A DNA stretch of 64,000 nt from Dehalococcoidia bacterium (GCA_022826585.1 JAJDUR010000088.1:35891-99890); one strand, 5' to 3'; shown: positions 43,092 to 51,994, numbered from the stretch's first letter. Notes: generated from the letters alone by a model not told the origin. Numbers and translations: made by a program.

Positions 43092-44018
43092 ATGCCTGCA
43101 GACGCGCACCCCGAGCCCACCCAGGAGGAGGTCCGCTCCTACTTCGAGACCTGCAGCAACTGGGGCCGCTGGGGTCCCGACGACAGCGCCGGCACCGTCA
43201 ACCTGATCACCCCCGCAAAGCGGCGCGAAGCCGCCTCCCTCGTGCAGAGCGGCCGCTCCGTCTCCTGCTCCTATCCGCTGAACACTCAGGGCGCCCCCGG
43301 CAACTGGCGGCCCGCGCAGCACTTCATGACCATCGGCCCCGCCGTCTCCGCCGACTACATCGGCCTCGTCTTCCACGGCTACGCCACCACCCACGTCGAC
43401 GCCCTCTGCCACATCTTCTGGGAAGGGAAGATGTGGAACGGCAAGAACGCCGTCGAGGAGGTCACCTCCGCGGGCGCCCGCTCCGGCGCCGTCGCCGCCT
43501 GGAAGGACGGCATCATCACCCGCGGCGTCCTCCTCGATATCCCCCGCCTGCGCGGCACCGACTTCGTGACCCCGGACCGCCCCACCCGCGGCTGGGAGCT
43601 CGAAGCCGCCGCCGAGGCCGAGGGCGTCGAGCTGCGCCCCGGCGACGCCGTGCTCGTGCGTGGCGCCCGCCCCGCCTTCCTCGCCGCCAACCCCGACATG
43701 GTGCCCGGCGTTCCCCCCACCCCCGGCCTCCACGTCGACTGCGTCCCCGTCCTCAAGCAGGCCGATGCCGCCATCCTCGGCTGGGACATGCTCGACGCCC
43801 GCCCCCACTCCTACCCCGATTTCGAGGACGCCCCCGGCGGACCCGTTCACGTGTTCACCATCGTCTTCATGGGCCTCCCCCTCCTCGACAACGCCTTCCT
43901 CGACCCCCTCGCCGAGGCCTGCGCCGAGGAGGGCCGCTGGGAGTTTCTCCTCTCCATCGCCCCGCTCCACGTGCGCGGCGGCACGGGCTCGCCCGTCAAC
44001 CCCATCGCCGTGTTCTAG
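43092..44018 (+). CDS. Cyclase family protein (kynurenine formamidase-like fold)
   Basis: FHGYATTHVDALCHIFWEGKMWNG; ITRGVLLDIPRLRG. Confidence 0.85.
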   Translation: MPADAHPEPTQEEVRSYFETCSNWGRWGPDDSAGTVNLITPAKRREAASLVQSGRSVSCSYPLNTQGAPGNWRPAQHFMTIGPAVSADYIGLVFHGYATTHVDALCHIFWEGKMWNGKNAVEEVTSAGARSGAVAAWKDGIITRGVLLDIPRLRGTDFVTPDRPTRGWELEAAAEAEGVELRPGDAVLVRGARPAFLAANPDMVPGVPPTPGLHVDCVPVLKQADAAILGWDMLDARPHSYPDFEDAPGGPVHVFTIVFMGLPLLDNAFLDPLAEACAEEGRWEFLLSIAPLHVRGGTGSPVNPIAVF

Positions 44019-44068
44019 GCATCAGCCACCCCCCTGCCACCCCACACCCCAAGGAAGGACGCACACCC

Positions 44069-44842
44069 ATGACCGAAGAAGCACCCGAAACAAGCACCGA
44101 GGACTTCCAGCCCGACCGCGCCATGGTCGTCGTCGCCCACCCCGACGACGCCGAGTTCATGGTCGCCGGCACCGCCGCCAAGTGGGCGGGACGCGGCGCC
44201 GAGGTGACCTACGTCGTCATCACCAACGGCAACAAAGGCAGCGAGGAACCGGACATGACCTCAACGCGCCTCGCCGAGATTCGCGAGGCCGAGCAACGCG
44301 CCGCCGGACGCATCCTGGGCGTCAAGAACTTCGAGTTCCTCGGCTACGAGGACGGCTACCTCGTCCACACCCTCGAGCTACGCCGTGACATCACCCGCCT
44401 CATCCGCAAGTACCGCCCCGACGTCGTCGTCACCTTCGACCCGACCGCGCGCTTCATGTTCGATGCCTACGCGAACCACCCGGACCACCGCGCCGCCGGC
44501 GATGCCACCGTCGACGCCATCTTCCCCAGCGCCCGCGACCGGCTCACCTTTCCCGAGCTGCTCGTCGACGGCCTCGAGCCCCACAAGGTGAAGCAGCTCT
44601 GGATGGGCTCGGGCGCCAACGCCAACATCTGGGTCGACATCACGGAGACCATCGAGCTCAAGAAGAAGGCGCTTGCCGCCCACCCCAGCCAGCTCAGCGG
44701 GGAGGTCGCCGAGTTCGCCAGCGAGATGGCCCGTAACACCGCCGCGGATCAGGACTTCGAGTACGGCGAGGCCTTCCGCCGCATCATCTTCGACCAGCCC
44801 CGCGAGGTGCGCCTCGCGAACCGGCAACAGGAGTCGGACTAG
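44069..44842 (+). CDS. PIG-L family deacetylase
   Basis: AMVVVAHPDDAEFMVAGTAAKWAGRGAEVTYVVITNGNKG; REAEQRAAGRILGV; NHPDHRAAGDA. Confidence 0.92.
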   Translation: MTEEAPETSTEDFQPDRAMVVVAHPDDAEFMVAGTAAKWAGRGAEVTYVVITNGNKGSEEPDMTSTRLAEIREAEQRAAGRILGVKNFEFLGYEDGYLVHTLELRRDITRLIRKYRPDVVVTFDPTARFMFDAYANHPDHRAAGDATVDAIFPSARDRLTFPELLVDGLEPHKVKQLWMGSGANANIWVDITETIELKKKALAAHPSQLSGEVAEFASEMARNTAADQDFEYGEAFRRIIFDQPREVRLANRQQESD

Positions 44843-45246
44843 GGCGCGCGCGTCTCCGCGAAGGCGAGGATGTTCCCGTCGGGGTCGCGGAAGAACGCCA
44901 TCCACTCCTCCGAGCCGGCCGGGCCGAAGTTGCCCTCCTCGTCGACCGCGATCGAGGTCGGTTCCTGCTCGACCTCCACGCCCGCCTCGCGCAGCGCGGC
45001 CACGGCCGCGTCGATGTCGTCCACGCGGAAGTAGAGGGGCGAGCCCTCGTGCTCGATCGCGCCCGGGATCGCGTCGAGCATGAGCCGCACGCCCCCGATG
45101 TCGAAGAACGCCAGCCCCGGCGGGTCGAACGTGGCGATGTACCGCGCCCCCAGCACGTCCCGGTAGAACACTACTGAGCGCTCCAGGTCCTTGCTTGGCT
45201 GCGCCACCTGCTGGAAGGCGTTGACGGCCAGGGGCTGGTCGCTCAC
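44839..45246 (-). CDS. VOC/glyoxalase family protein
   Basis: SKDLERSVVFYRDVLGARYIATFDPPGLAFFDIGGVRLML; FFRDPDGNILAFAE; GTG start. Confidence 0.88.
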   Translation of the reverse strand: MSDQPLAVNAFQQVAQPSKDLERSVVFYRDVLGARYIATFDPPGLAFFDIGGVRLMLDAIPGAIEHEGSPLYFRVDDIDAAVAALREAGVEVEQEPTSIAVDEEGNFGPAGSEEWMAFFRDPDGNILAFAETRAP

Positions 45247-46055
45247 GACTCCTGCGTCGCCGCCCGGCGGGTCTCCGGCAGGCGCAGCAGGTGGTTCCCG
45301 CCGTCGACGGGAATGACCTGCCCCGTGATGTCGCCGAACAGGTCGCTCGCGACCACCAGCGTCACGTCCGCGCAGTCGTCGACTGTCGTGATCCGCCCCA
45401 GCGGCGTCTGCTCGATGAACCCCGCTGCCGTGGGGTTGTCGTCCGGGATCTCGACGCGCGCCTCGTCGATGGGCGTGCCCCCGCCGTAGTTGTTCATCGC
45501 CGTCGGCACGAACGTCGGCGCCACCGCGTTCACGCGAACCTGGTCCGGACCGAACTCCCGCGCCGCGATCTTCGTCGCGAAGTTGATGGCCGCCTTCGCC
45601 GCCGAGTACGGCGTCAGCCGAGTCGGGATGGAGATCGCCGTGGTCGACGTAATGTTGATCAGGGAGCCGCCCCCGCTCGCCGCCAGGGCGTTGCCGAAGT
45701 GCTTCATGAAGTAGATGAAGCCGAAGTACTGGATGTCGGCCACCGCGTGCAGGTCCTCGGGCGTGATGTCCTTGATCAGCGCCCCGCGCACGACGCCCGC
45801 CGAGTTCACCGCCACGTCCACGCGTCCCCACTTCTCCATCGCCGTGTCCGCCAGCGCCTTCAGGTCGTCGTAGTCGCGACCGTCGCAGCGCACCGCGGTG
45901 CCGCCGATCTGGTTGGCCAGCTTCTCCAGGTTCTCGACCCGGCGGGCGGCCACGATCACGTCCGCCCCATGCTCCGCGAAACGCTCGCTGATGGCCCAGC
46001 CGATCCCGCTCGAGGCGCCCAGCACAACCGCCTTCTTCCCTTCCAGCAGCTTCAT
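45243..46055 (-). CDS. SDR family oxidoreductase
   Basis: GKKAVVLGASSGIGWAISERFAEHGADVIVAARR; YSAAKAAINFATKIAAREFGPDQVRVNAVAP. Confidence 0.88.
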   Translation of the reverse strand: MKLLEGKKAVVLGASSGIGWAISERFAEHGADVIVAARRVENLEKLANQIGGTAVRCDGRDYDDLKALADTAMEKWGRVDVAVNSAGVVRGALIKDITPEDLHAVADIQYFGFIYFMKHFGNALAASGGGSLINITSTTAISIPTRLTPYSAAKAAINFATKIAAREFGPDQVRVNAVAPTFVPTAMNNYGGGTPIDEARVEIPDDNPTAAGFIEQTPLGRITTVDDCADVTLVVASDLFGDITGQVIPVDGGNHLLRLPETRRAATQES

Positions 46056-46179
46056 CCAGTCATTCTCCCAACACTCCCCCGTCATTGAGGGCTATACTCT
46101 CCGGCAGGATACGCGAAGGCGCCGTACCGGTCGGCTGGAGCATGCCCTCCAACCCGGGTCGGCGCGAAGGGAGAAGGTT

Positions 46180-46782
46180 ATGCCGAGAGTCAAGGAAGTC
46201 GGCGGCATGGAGGGGTTCGGCGGCGTCTACGGCCACCGCCCCGACCTCTTCAAGGGGTTCATGTTCAACTACGGAGTGCTGTGGTCCCACAGCACGCTCG
46301 ACCCGCTCCTCAAGGAGCTGATCCGCCTCTACTCCTCCAACACCAACGGATGTCGATACTGAATCCCTGCTCGAACTGCTGCGGCGCAGCAGGAAGGCAT
46401 GACCGAGGAGATGATCCAGCAGGCGCTGGACTTCCGGAACTCCGACCTCCCCGAGCGCACGAAGGTCGCCCTTGAGCTGGCCGAGGACTTCATCCTCAAC
46501 CACGCCAACAACGTCGATGACGCGTTCATGGACCGCCTCAAGGAGCACTTCACCGAGGACCAGATCGTCGAGCTGACCATCGGCATCGGCATCTGGGACT
46601 CCGTCCACAAGTTCAACAACGTCTTCGACGTGCCTCCGCCCGTGGAGGACGGCCTCTTCGTCCTCGAGCGTCTGGCCGACGCTCCCCCGGACATGCAGCA
46701 CCTCATCACCCACCTCGACGGTGACGGCAATCCCATGGATCGCTGGGAGCCGGGCGAAGCGGAAGCCGCGGGCGGCGCCTAG
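46180..46782 (+). CDS. Carboxymuconolactone decarboxylase/AhpD-like protein, candidate selenoprotein (Sec at in-frame TGA 46360-46362)
   Basis: ORF 46180-46362 and ORF 46399-46782 are in the same frame, separated only by TGA; fused product ...LLKELIRLYSSNTNGCRY-U-IPARTAAAQQEGMTEEMIQQALDFRNSDLPERTKVALELAEDF... restores the CMD/AhpD CxxC region as CxxU; hairpin 20 nt downstream. Confidence 0.7.
46376..46392 (+). promoter_or_regulatory. Candidate bacterial SECIS hairpin
   Basis: CUGCUGC-GGC-GCAGCAG, 7-bp perfect stem, 3-nt apical loop starting with G, loop 20 nt after UGA. Confidence 0.55.
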
Positions 46783-46815
46783 GAGGCGCCTGCCCACCGC
46801 CCGTTCGTACAAAGC

Positions 46816-46847
46816 CGAGGCGCACGGCCCTACCGCCGTGCGCCTCG
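46816..46847 (+). terminator. Hairpin terminator between convergent genes
   Basis: 13-bp perfect stem CGAGGCGCACGGC-CCTACC-GCCGTGCGCCTCG downstream of the CMD gene. Confidence 0.65.
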
Positions 46848-46943
46848 CTTGCGCTTCCCGCGCGAGTTGCGGCGCTTCTGCCAGGCGGCGTAGATGACGC
46901 CGACGGCCAGCCCCGCCCCGAACATGATGAAGATGTACTCCAC
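46830..46943 (-). CDS. Candidate small membrane protein (37 aa)
   Basis: GTG EYIFIMFGAGLAVGVIYAAWQKRRNSRGKRKRGARR*: one TM helix plus basic tail, immediately downstream of the histidine kinase. Confidence 0.4.
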   Translation of the reverse strand: MEYIFIMFGAGLAVGVIYAAWQKRRNSRGKRKRGARR

Positions 46944-46946
46944 GCG

Positions 46947-48332
46947 CTAGCCCTGCCCCTGGGCCGGTACGCGGGGCTCACGCCCCACGAAGCGCTTCGG
47001 CAGCCGCACCGTCATCGCCGCGCCTCTCCCTGCCTCGTTCCGGGCCGCCACCGTGCCTCCGTGCGCCTGCACCAGGTGCTTCACGATCGCGAGCCCTAGC
47101 CCGGCCCCTTCGTCCGCCCGCGAGTGCTCCGCCTTGTAGAAGCGCTCGAACACGCGGTCCAGATCCTGCGCCGCGATCCCCGGCCCGTCGTCGCATACCT
47201 CCACCGCCACGAGCGCGTCCTCGTCGCGAACGTTCACCGTGATGGCGCTTCCGTCGGGGCTGAACTTGAGCGCGTTGTCGAGCAGGTTCGTCACGATCCG
47301 GACCGTCGCCGAACGGTCCGCCTCCACCGGCGGCGTCTTCCCCTCCGGCCCCTCGATGCGCACGTCGCAGGCTTCGAGCCGGGGAGCGAGCGCCGCCTGC
47401 GCCTCCGCAACCGCCGACGCCAGGTCGACCGCCTCCGGCTCCAGGTGGATCGCCCCCGACTCGATCCGGGACAGGTCGAGCAGTTCGTTCGTGAGGAGCG
47501 CCATGCGCTCGACCTGGCTTCGGATGCGGCCCAGGAATGCCGCCTGCTCCTCACTCTCCAGGTCTCCCAGCTCAAGCGTCTCCACCAGCGCCCCGATGGA
47601 CGCGATCGGCGTCCGCAGCTCGTGCGACACGTTGCTGATGAAGTCCCGGCGCACGTGGTCCACCCGCTGCACCGCCGAGAGGTCGACCAGGATCAGCAGC
47701 GCCGCCCAGCTTCCTCCCTCCGCCACCGGCACCGCCTGCGCCCGCAAGGGGGTGCGGTCCTGTCCGAACGGAATGACCTTCGGCTCCGGCGTTCCCCGCC
47801 CCGCCATCGCTTCCCGCACGATCGCGTCCAGCTCGTAGTCCCGCGCGCTCTCGATGAGGGCGCGGCCTACCACCTCCGCCTCCGTCATGCCCAGCAGCGC
47901 GAGGGCTGCCGGGTTCGCGTACTGCACGTCGGTCCCCGCGTCCACGGCCATGATGCCGTCCGCCGCCGCCGCCAGGGCCGCTTCCAGGCGCGCGTGCTCG
48001 GCCGTGATCGCCCGCGACGACGCCTCGATCTCCGTCGCCATCACGTTGAACTCGTGCGTGAGCTCGGCCGTCGGGCCTGTTGTGCGAACCGCCCGCGCCG
48101 AAAGGCTGCTCCCCCGCAGCGCGCGCGCCGCCTCCGCCGTCTCCCGCACCGAGAGCTCGACGGGCCGCAGCAGCAGGAGCACGCTCGCGAACCCGCCCGC
48201 GCCCATCACGAGCACCGTGACCGTAATCCAGAGGGCGTCGTCAACCGTCGCCGCGACAATCGCTGCGGCGGTCGCCGCCAGCACGCCCGAGATCCCGCTC
48301 GCCAGCGCCGCGCGGGACGCGAGGCCGCTCAC
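46947..48332 (-). CDS. PhoR-like sensor histidine kinase (HAMP-like/PAS/HisKA/HATPase)
   Basis: VRRDFISNVSHELRTPIASI H-box; FERFYKAEHSRADEGAGLGLAIVKHLV; PAS region VDAGTDVQYANPAALALLGMTEAEVVG. Confidence 0.93.
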   Translation of the reverse strand: MSGLASRAALASGISGVLAATAAAIVAATVDDALWITVTVLVMGAGGFASVLLLLRPVELSVRETAEAARALRGSSLSARAVRTTGPTAELTHEFNVMATEIEASSRAITAEHARLEAALAAAADGIMAVDAGTDVQYANPAALALLGMTEAEVVGRALIESARDYELDAIVREAMAGRGTPEPKVIPFGQDRTPLRAQAVPVAEGGSWAALLILVDLSAVQRVDHVRRDFISNVSHELRTPIASIGALVETLELGDLESEEQAAFLGRIRSQVERMALLTNELLDLSRIESGAIHLEPEAVDLASAVAEAQAALAPRLEACDVRIEGPEGKTPPVEADRSATVRIVTNLLDNALKFSPDGSAITVNVRDEDALVAVEVCDDGPGIAAQDLDRVFERFYKAEHSRADEGAGLGLAIVKHLVQAHGGTVAARNEAGRGAAMTVRLPKRFVGREPRVPAQGQG

Positions 48333-48341
48333 GCCCCCACC

Positions 48342-49073
48342 CTAGCCTTCGAACAGATACCCGCTGCCGCGAACCGTGCGGATACGCCGGGGATTGGCCG
48401 CGTCCGGCTCAATCTTCTGGCGTAGCCAGCGCATGTGAACGTCCACCGTTCGCGCGTCACCATTGAAGTCGTGCTCCCAGACCGACTCGAGGATGTGCTC
48501 CCGCGAGAGCACCTGGCCGGGATGTCGCAACAAGAATAGCAAGAGCTCGAACTCCCGCGGCTTTATCCGCAGCAGTTCCCCGCCCCGCCGCACCTCCCGC
48601 CGCACCCGGTTCACCTCGAGATCCCCTGCGCGAACCACGTCCTCCTCCGGGGGCGCCTCCTGCCGCATCGGCGCGCGCCGCAGCAGCGCGCGCACGCGCG
48701 CGAGCAGCTCCCGCATCCCGAACGGCTTGGCCAGGTAGTCGTCGGCCCCCGTGTCCAGCCCCGCGACGCGGTCGCTCTCCCCGCCGAGCGCCGTGACCAT
48801 GATGATGGGTACCCGCGTGTCGCGGCGCAGCGCCCGGCAGATTCCCATGCCGTCGACGCCCGGGAGCATCAGGTCGAGCACGATTACGTCCGGCTCGTGT
48901 TCCCGCGCCATCTGCAGGCCGTCGTCGCCGCGCGCCGCCGTGAGCACCTCGTAGCCCTCGCGGCGAAGGTGGTGCGCCATCGTCAGGAGGAGCGCTTCCT
49001 CGTCCTCCACGACCAGCACGGTCGCCGTCGTGGCCGGTGCTGACGTCATCTCGGTTTCAGACTCTTCCGTCAT
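48342..49073 (-). CDS. PhoB/OmpR-family response regulator
   Basis: TVLVVEDEEALLLTMAHHLRREGYEV; VIVLDLMLPGVDGMGICR; wHTH IKPREFELLLFLLRHPGQVLSREHILESVWEHDFNGDARTVDVHMRWLRQKIEPD. Confidence 0.95.
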   Translation of the reverse strand: MTEESETEMTSAPATTATVLVVEDEEALLLTMAHHLRREGYEVLTAARGDDGLQMAREHEPDVIVLDLMLPGVDGMGICRALRRDTRVPIIMVTALGGESDRVAGLDTGADDYLAKPFGMRELLARVRALLRRAPMRQEAPPEEDVVRAGDLEVNRVRREVRRGGELLRIKPREFELLLFLLRHPGQVLSREHILESVWEHDFNGDARTVDVHMRWLRQKIEPDAANPRRIRTVRGSGYLFEG

Positions 49074-49076
49074 GGT

Positions 49077-49093
49077 GTGAACAGATCGTGAAC
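49077..49093 (-). promoter_or_regulatory. Candidate PHO-box-like direct repeat upstream of response regulator
   Basis: Minus strand GTTCAC-GATCT-GTTCAC, two hexamers with exact 11-nt period. Confidence 0.45.
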
Positions 49094-49152
49094 GGCGGGC
49101 TGTCCTTCGATCGTCTCACAGCGTGACGCGACGTGCCGAACGCCCGGCCGCA

Positions 49153-50013
49153 CTACCGCTCCGCCCGCCGCTGCGCATGCGCCACCAGCTCCTCCACCCC
49201 CGCCACCGGGTCGGGAATGCCGGCGTCGGGCGGACTGATCGCCCGCACGATCGCGAGGTGCTCGATCGCCCGCACCACCACCCATCGCCACATCAGTTCG
49301 GTGTCGAAGCGGGCCACGCTGCGGTACGCCCGCAGGTAGAGCCCCGTCGCGATCGGCCGGAAGAACCGTGTGATCAGCCGCAGGGCCGGACTCGGGTCGA
49401 GCGGTTCCCCCAGCCACAGCAACGCCGTCGACCGCGCCACGTCCGACTCGATCGGCCCTGCCGCGCAGAACCCCCAGTCGATGACCACCCGCCGCCCGTT
49501 CGGCTCCAGCAGGATGTTCCCCGGGTGGAAGTCGCTGTGGCAGAAGCGGTCGCCCTCCTCCAGCCCTGCCAGCGCCTCCTCGGCGATGGCCGCCAGGTGC
49601 GGTGGCACCTCCACGTTCCCGATCCACTCCCGCACCCGCTCGTGCGCCGTCGCCAGCCCGTCCGGAGCTGGGAGCGCGTTCAGGCGCGCGTGAATGCGGC
49701 CCGTCGTCCACGCCTCCCGTGGCATCAGCCACGGCTTCCGCCCCACCAGGTCGAGCAGGTTCTCCCCGTCGATGCGCTCCATGATGCTGCCTTCGCGCCC
49801 GCCGAGGCTCATCGCCTCGCCGATGCGTGGCGCCGGGATGCCCCCCGCAAGCGCCGCCGGGATCGCGATCCGCTCCGGCTCGATGCTGCGCTCGTGCCCC
49901 TCCCGGAACAGGCGCAGGGCCTGCCCGTCTTCCCACGCGAAGATCTCCGCCTCGTACCCCTCGCCCAGCTTCTCGAGGCTGGCCACGTCGACGTCCGGGC
50001 CGTCTCCGCTCAT
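49153..50013 (-). CDS. Aminoglycoside phosphotransferase-like (APH) family protein
   Basis: FCHSDFHPGNILLEPNGRRVVIDWGFCAAGP catalytic loop. Confidence 0.88.
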   Translation of the reverse strand: MSGDGPDVDVASLEKLGEGYEAEIFAWEDGQALRLFREGHERSIEPERIAIPAALAGGIPAPRIGEAMSLGGREGSIMERIDGENLLDLVGRKPWLMPREAWTTGRIHARLNALPAPDGLATAHERVREWIGNVEVPPHLAAIAEEALAGLEEGDRFCHSDFHPGNILLEPNGRRVVIDWGFCAAGPIESDVARSTALLWLGEPLDPSPALRLITRFFRPIATGLYLRAYRSVARFDTELMWRWVVVRAIEHLAIVRAISPPDAGIPDPVAGVEELVAHAQRRAER

Positions 50014-51386
50014 GACCGATCCTCGCTCTCGGCCAGCAGCGCCGCCGTTCCCCCCATGCGCCGCGCGATGCGCTTCGCCTCCTCCTTGTCCCCCGGCGCC
50101 AGTTCCCCGTCCAGCACGAGCGTGCTCAGCCGCTCCTTGATGCGCGCGATCCACGGACCCGGTTCCCGCCCCAGCAGCGCCATCAGCTCGCGCCCGTCCA
50201 GCGGACTCTCCGCCCGCAGCATGGCCGCCTCCTCCGCCTCCACCCGCTCGCAGGCCTCCTCCAGGCGGTCGTGGTACTCGTTGTCGTCGTAGGCGTGGCT
50301 GGCGTTGTCGGCGCGTTTCAGCGCGAGCAGGTCGCGCCAGTGCCCATCCATCCGCCGCATGAAGCGTCGCACCAGCCGACCGTCGTCGGGGTCTGGCCGG
50401 TCCATATGGCGCCGTACGAGCAGGGTCAGCAGCGCACCCTCGCGCTTGCCCAGGCGCAGCCGCTCCGTAAGCGCCTCCGCCATCTCCGCCCCCACGATCT
50501 CGTGCCGGTAGAACCCCCACTCGCCGTTCTGCTTCACGTGCCGCACGGGCGGCTTCCCCAGGTCGTGCAGCAGCGCCGCCCAGCGCCGCAGCGACAGGCT
50601 CGCCTCGTCCGTCGCGATCGCCTCTACCGTCGCCGTCGTGTGCCCCCACACGTCGAACTTGTGGAAGCGGTTCTGCTCGCAACCCGGCATGGGCGCCAGC
50701 TCCGGGAGCACGTGTGGCAGCGCGCCGATCTCGTTCAGCGCGTCCAGCCCCGCTTTCGGGTGCTTCCCCCGCAGCAGCCGCTCAATCTCCGCCGTCACCC
50801 GCTCCTGCGAGAGCGTCCCCAGCAGCTCCACCGACTCCTCCATCGCCGCCTTCGTCTCCTCCTCGATCAAGAACCCGAGCTGGCTCACGAAGCGCACGCC
50901 CCGGAGGATGCGAAGCGGGTCTTCAGCGAAGCGCGTGCGCGGGTCGCCCGGCGCCCGCAGCAGCCCCCGCTCGATGTCATCCCGGCCCCCGAACGGGTCA
51001 CGAGGCTCGCCCGTGACCGTGTTCCTCGCGATCGCGTTCACCGTGAAGTCGCGCCGCGCGAGGTCCTCGTCGATCGAGCTCCCGAAGGTCACGTCCGGCC
51101 AGCGGCTCCCCGCCGTGTAGCTGTCCCCCCGGAACGTCGTGACCTCCGCCAGTCCCTCATCGAGCAGGACGCCCGTCGTCCCGAACCGCTGCCCGATCGT
51201 TGCGACCGTCGCCCCCAGCCCCTTCGCGATTCGCTCGCACTCGTCCGGCGGCGCGCTCGTCGCGAAGTCGGCGTCGCCCGTTGGTGGGAGGCCCCGAAGC
51301 TCGTCGCGCACCAGCCCGCCGGCCAGCCACAGCTCGTGCCCGGCCTCGGCGAACGCCTCGATCAGCGCCTCACGCGTCGGAGTCAT
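50010..51386 (-). CDS. CCA tRNA nucleotidyltransferase / poly(A) polymerase family with HD domain
   Basis: LWLAGGLVRDELRGLPPTGDADFATSA; RRDFTVNAIA; DPFGGRDDIERGLLRAPGDPRTRFAEDPLRILRGVRF; WAALLHDLGKPPVR HD motif. Confidence 0.92.
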   Translation of the reverse strand: MTPTREALIEAFAEAGHELWLAGGLVRDELRGLPPTGDADFATSAPPDECERIAKGLGATVATIGQRFGTTGVLLDEGLAEVTTFRGDSYTAGSRWPDVTFGSSIDEDLARRDFTVNAIARNTVTGEPRDPFGGRDDIERGLLRAPGDPRTRFAEDPLRILRGVRFVSQLGFLIEEETKAAMEESVELLGTLSQERVTAEIERLLRGKHPKAGLDALNEIGALPHVLPELAPMPGCEQNRFHKFDVWGHTTATVEAIATDEASLSLRRWAALLHDLGKPPVRHVKQNGEWGFYRHEIVGAEMAEALTERLRLGKREGALLTLLVRRHMDRPDPDDGRLVRRFMRRMDGHWRDLLALKRADNASHAYDDNEYHDRLEEACERVEAEEAAMLRAESPLDGRELMALLGREPGPWIARIKERLSTLVLDGELAPGDKEEAKRIARRMGGTAALLAESEDRS

Positions 51387-51445
51387 GTCTCGATTGTAGC
51401 TCCGCTTTGCCACTCAGCCGCTCCACACATCCGTCCCCCCTCAGC

Positions 51446-51530
51446 GAGGGTAGCGAGCGCGCTCCTCAGCCGCGCGACAGCGCGGCGCTCTCCTCAATAC
51501 TCAGCCGCGCGCAGCGCGGCGCTCTCCTCC
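51446..51530. repeat. Cluster of palindromic ~30-nt units (array A)
   Basis: CTCAGCGAGGGTAGCGAGCGCGCTCCT; CTCAGCCGCGCGACAGCGCGGCGCTCTCCTC; CTCAGCCGCGCGCAGCGCGGCGCTCTCCTC. Confidence 0.85.
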
Positions 51531-51994
51531 ACCCGAAGGGTGTAGTACATCCCGCCCTCGTAGTGCCCCGCGATGTCGCAGTACAGCACGTACCGCCCCG
51601 GCGGCAGGCTGAAGGTGCGCCCCTCCGACCCACCGGGCAGGACCGTCTCCACCGTCCCAACCAGCTCCCCCGCCGCCTCCAGGTCCACGCGCCCCTTCGA
51701 GATGGGCAGTTCCTCCCCCTCCAGGTCCGTCCGCACGACCACGAAGCTGTGCCGCACCCCGTCCGCGTTCGACAGCTCGAAGCGCAGGTCCCCGCTCGGC
51801 ACCGCCAGCAGCTCCCCACCCTCCGCCGACCCCAGCCGCCACGCCCCCACCACCTGCACATTCCCCTCGCTGTCGATCACGCGCAGATCGCCGTGCGAAT
51901 GCGAGTGCGCGTGCCACCCCACCACCGCCACCGCCGCCCCGATGGCCAGCACCAGCCCCACGAACACGAACTGCCTTCGCGACAGGCTCCACAT
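51494..51994 (-). CDS. Membrane-anchored cupredoxin-like protein
   Basis: N-terminal TM (FVFVGLVLAIGAAVAVVGW), RHSFVVV and YVLYCDIAGHYEGGMYYTL Cu-ligand-like H/C/H/M pattern; C-terminus EESAALRAAEY lies in repeat array A. Confidence 0.75.
   Translation of the reverse strand: MWSLSRRQFVFVGLVLAIGAAVAVVGWHAHSHSHGDLRVIDSEGNVQVVGAWRLGSAEGGELLAVPSGDLRFELSNADGVRHSFVVVRTDLEGEELPISKGRVDLEAAGELVGTVETVLPGGSEGRTFSLPPGRYVLYCDIAGHYEGGMYYTLRVEESAALRAAEY

Noticed and set aside
46360-46362. In-frame TGA interpreted as a simple pseudogene or frameshift
   Set aside because: Kept as an alternative but not preferred: both halves are in the same frame, family motifs continue across the TGA, the stop sits exactly at the CxxC Cys and a SECIS-like hairpin follows.
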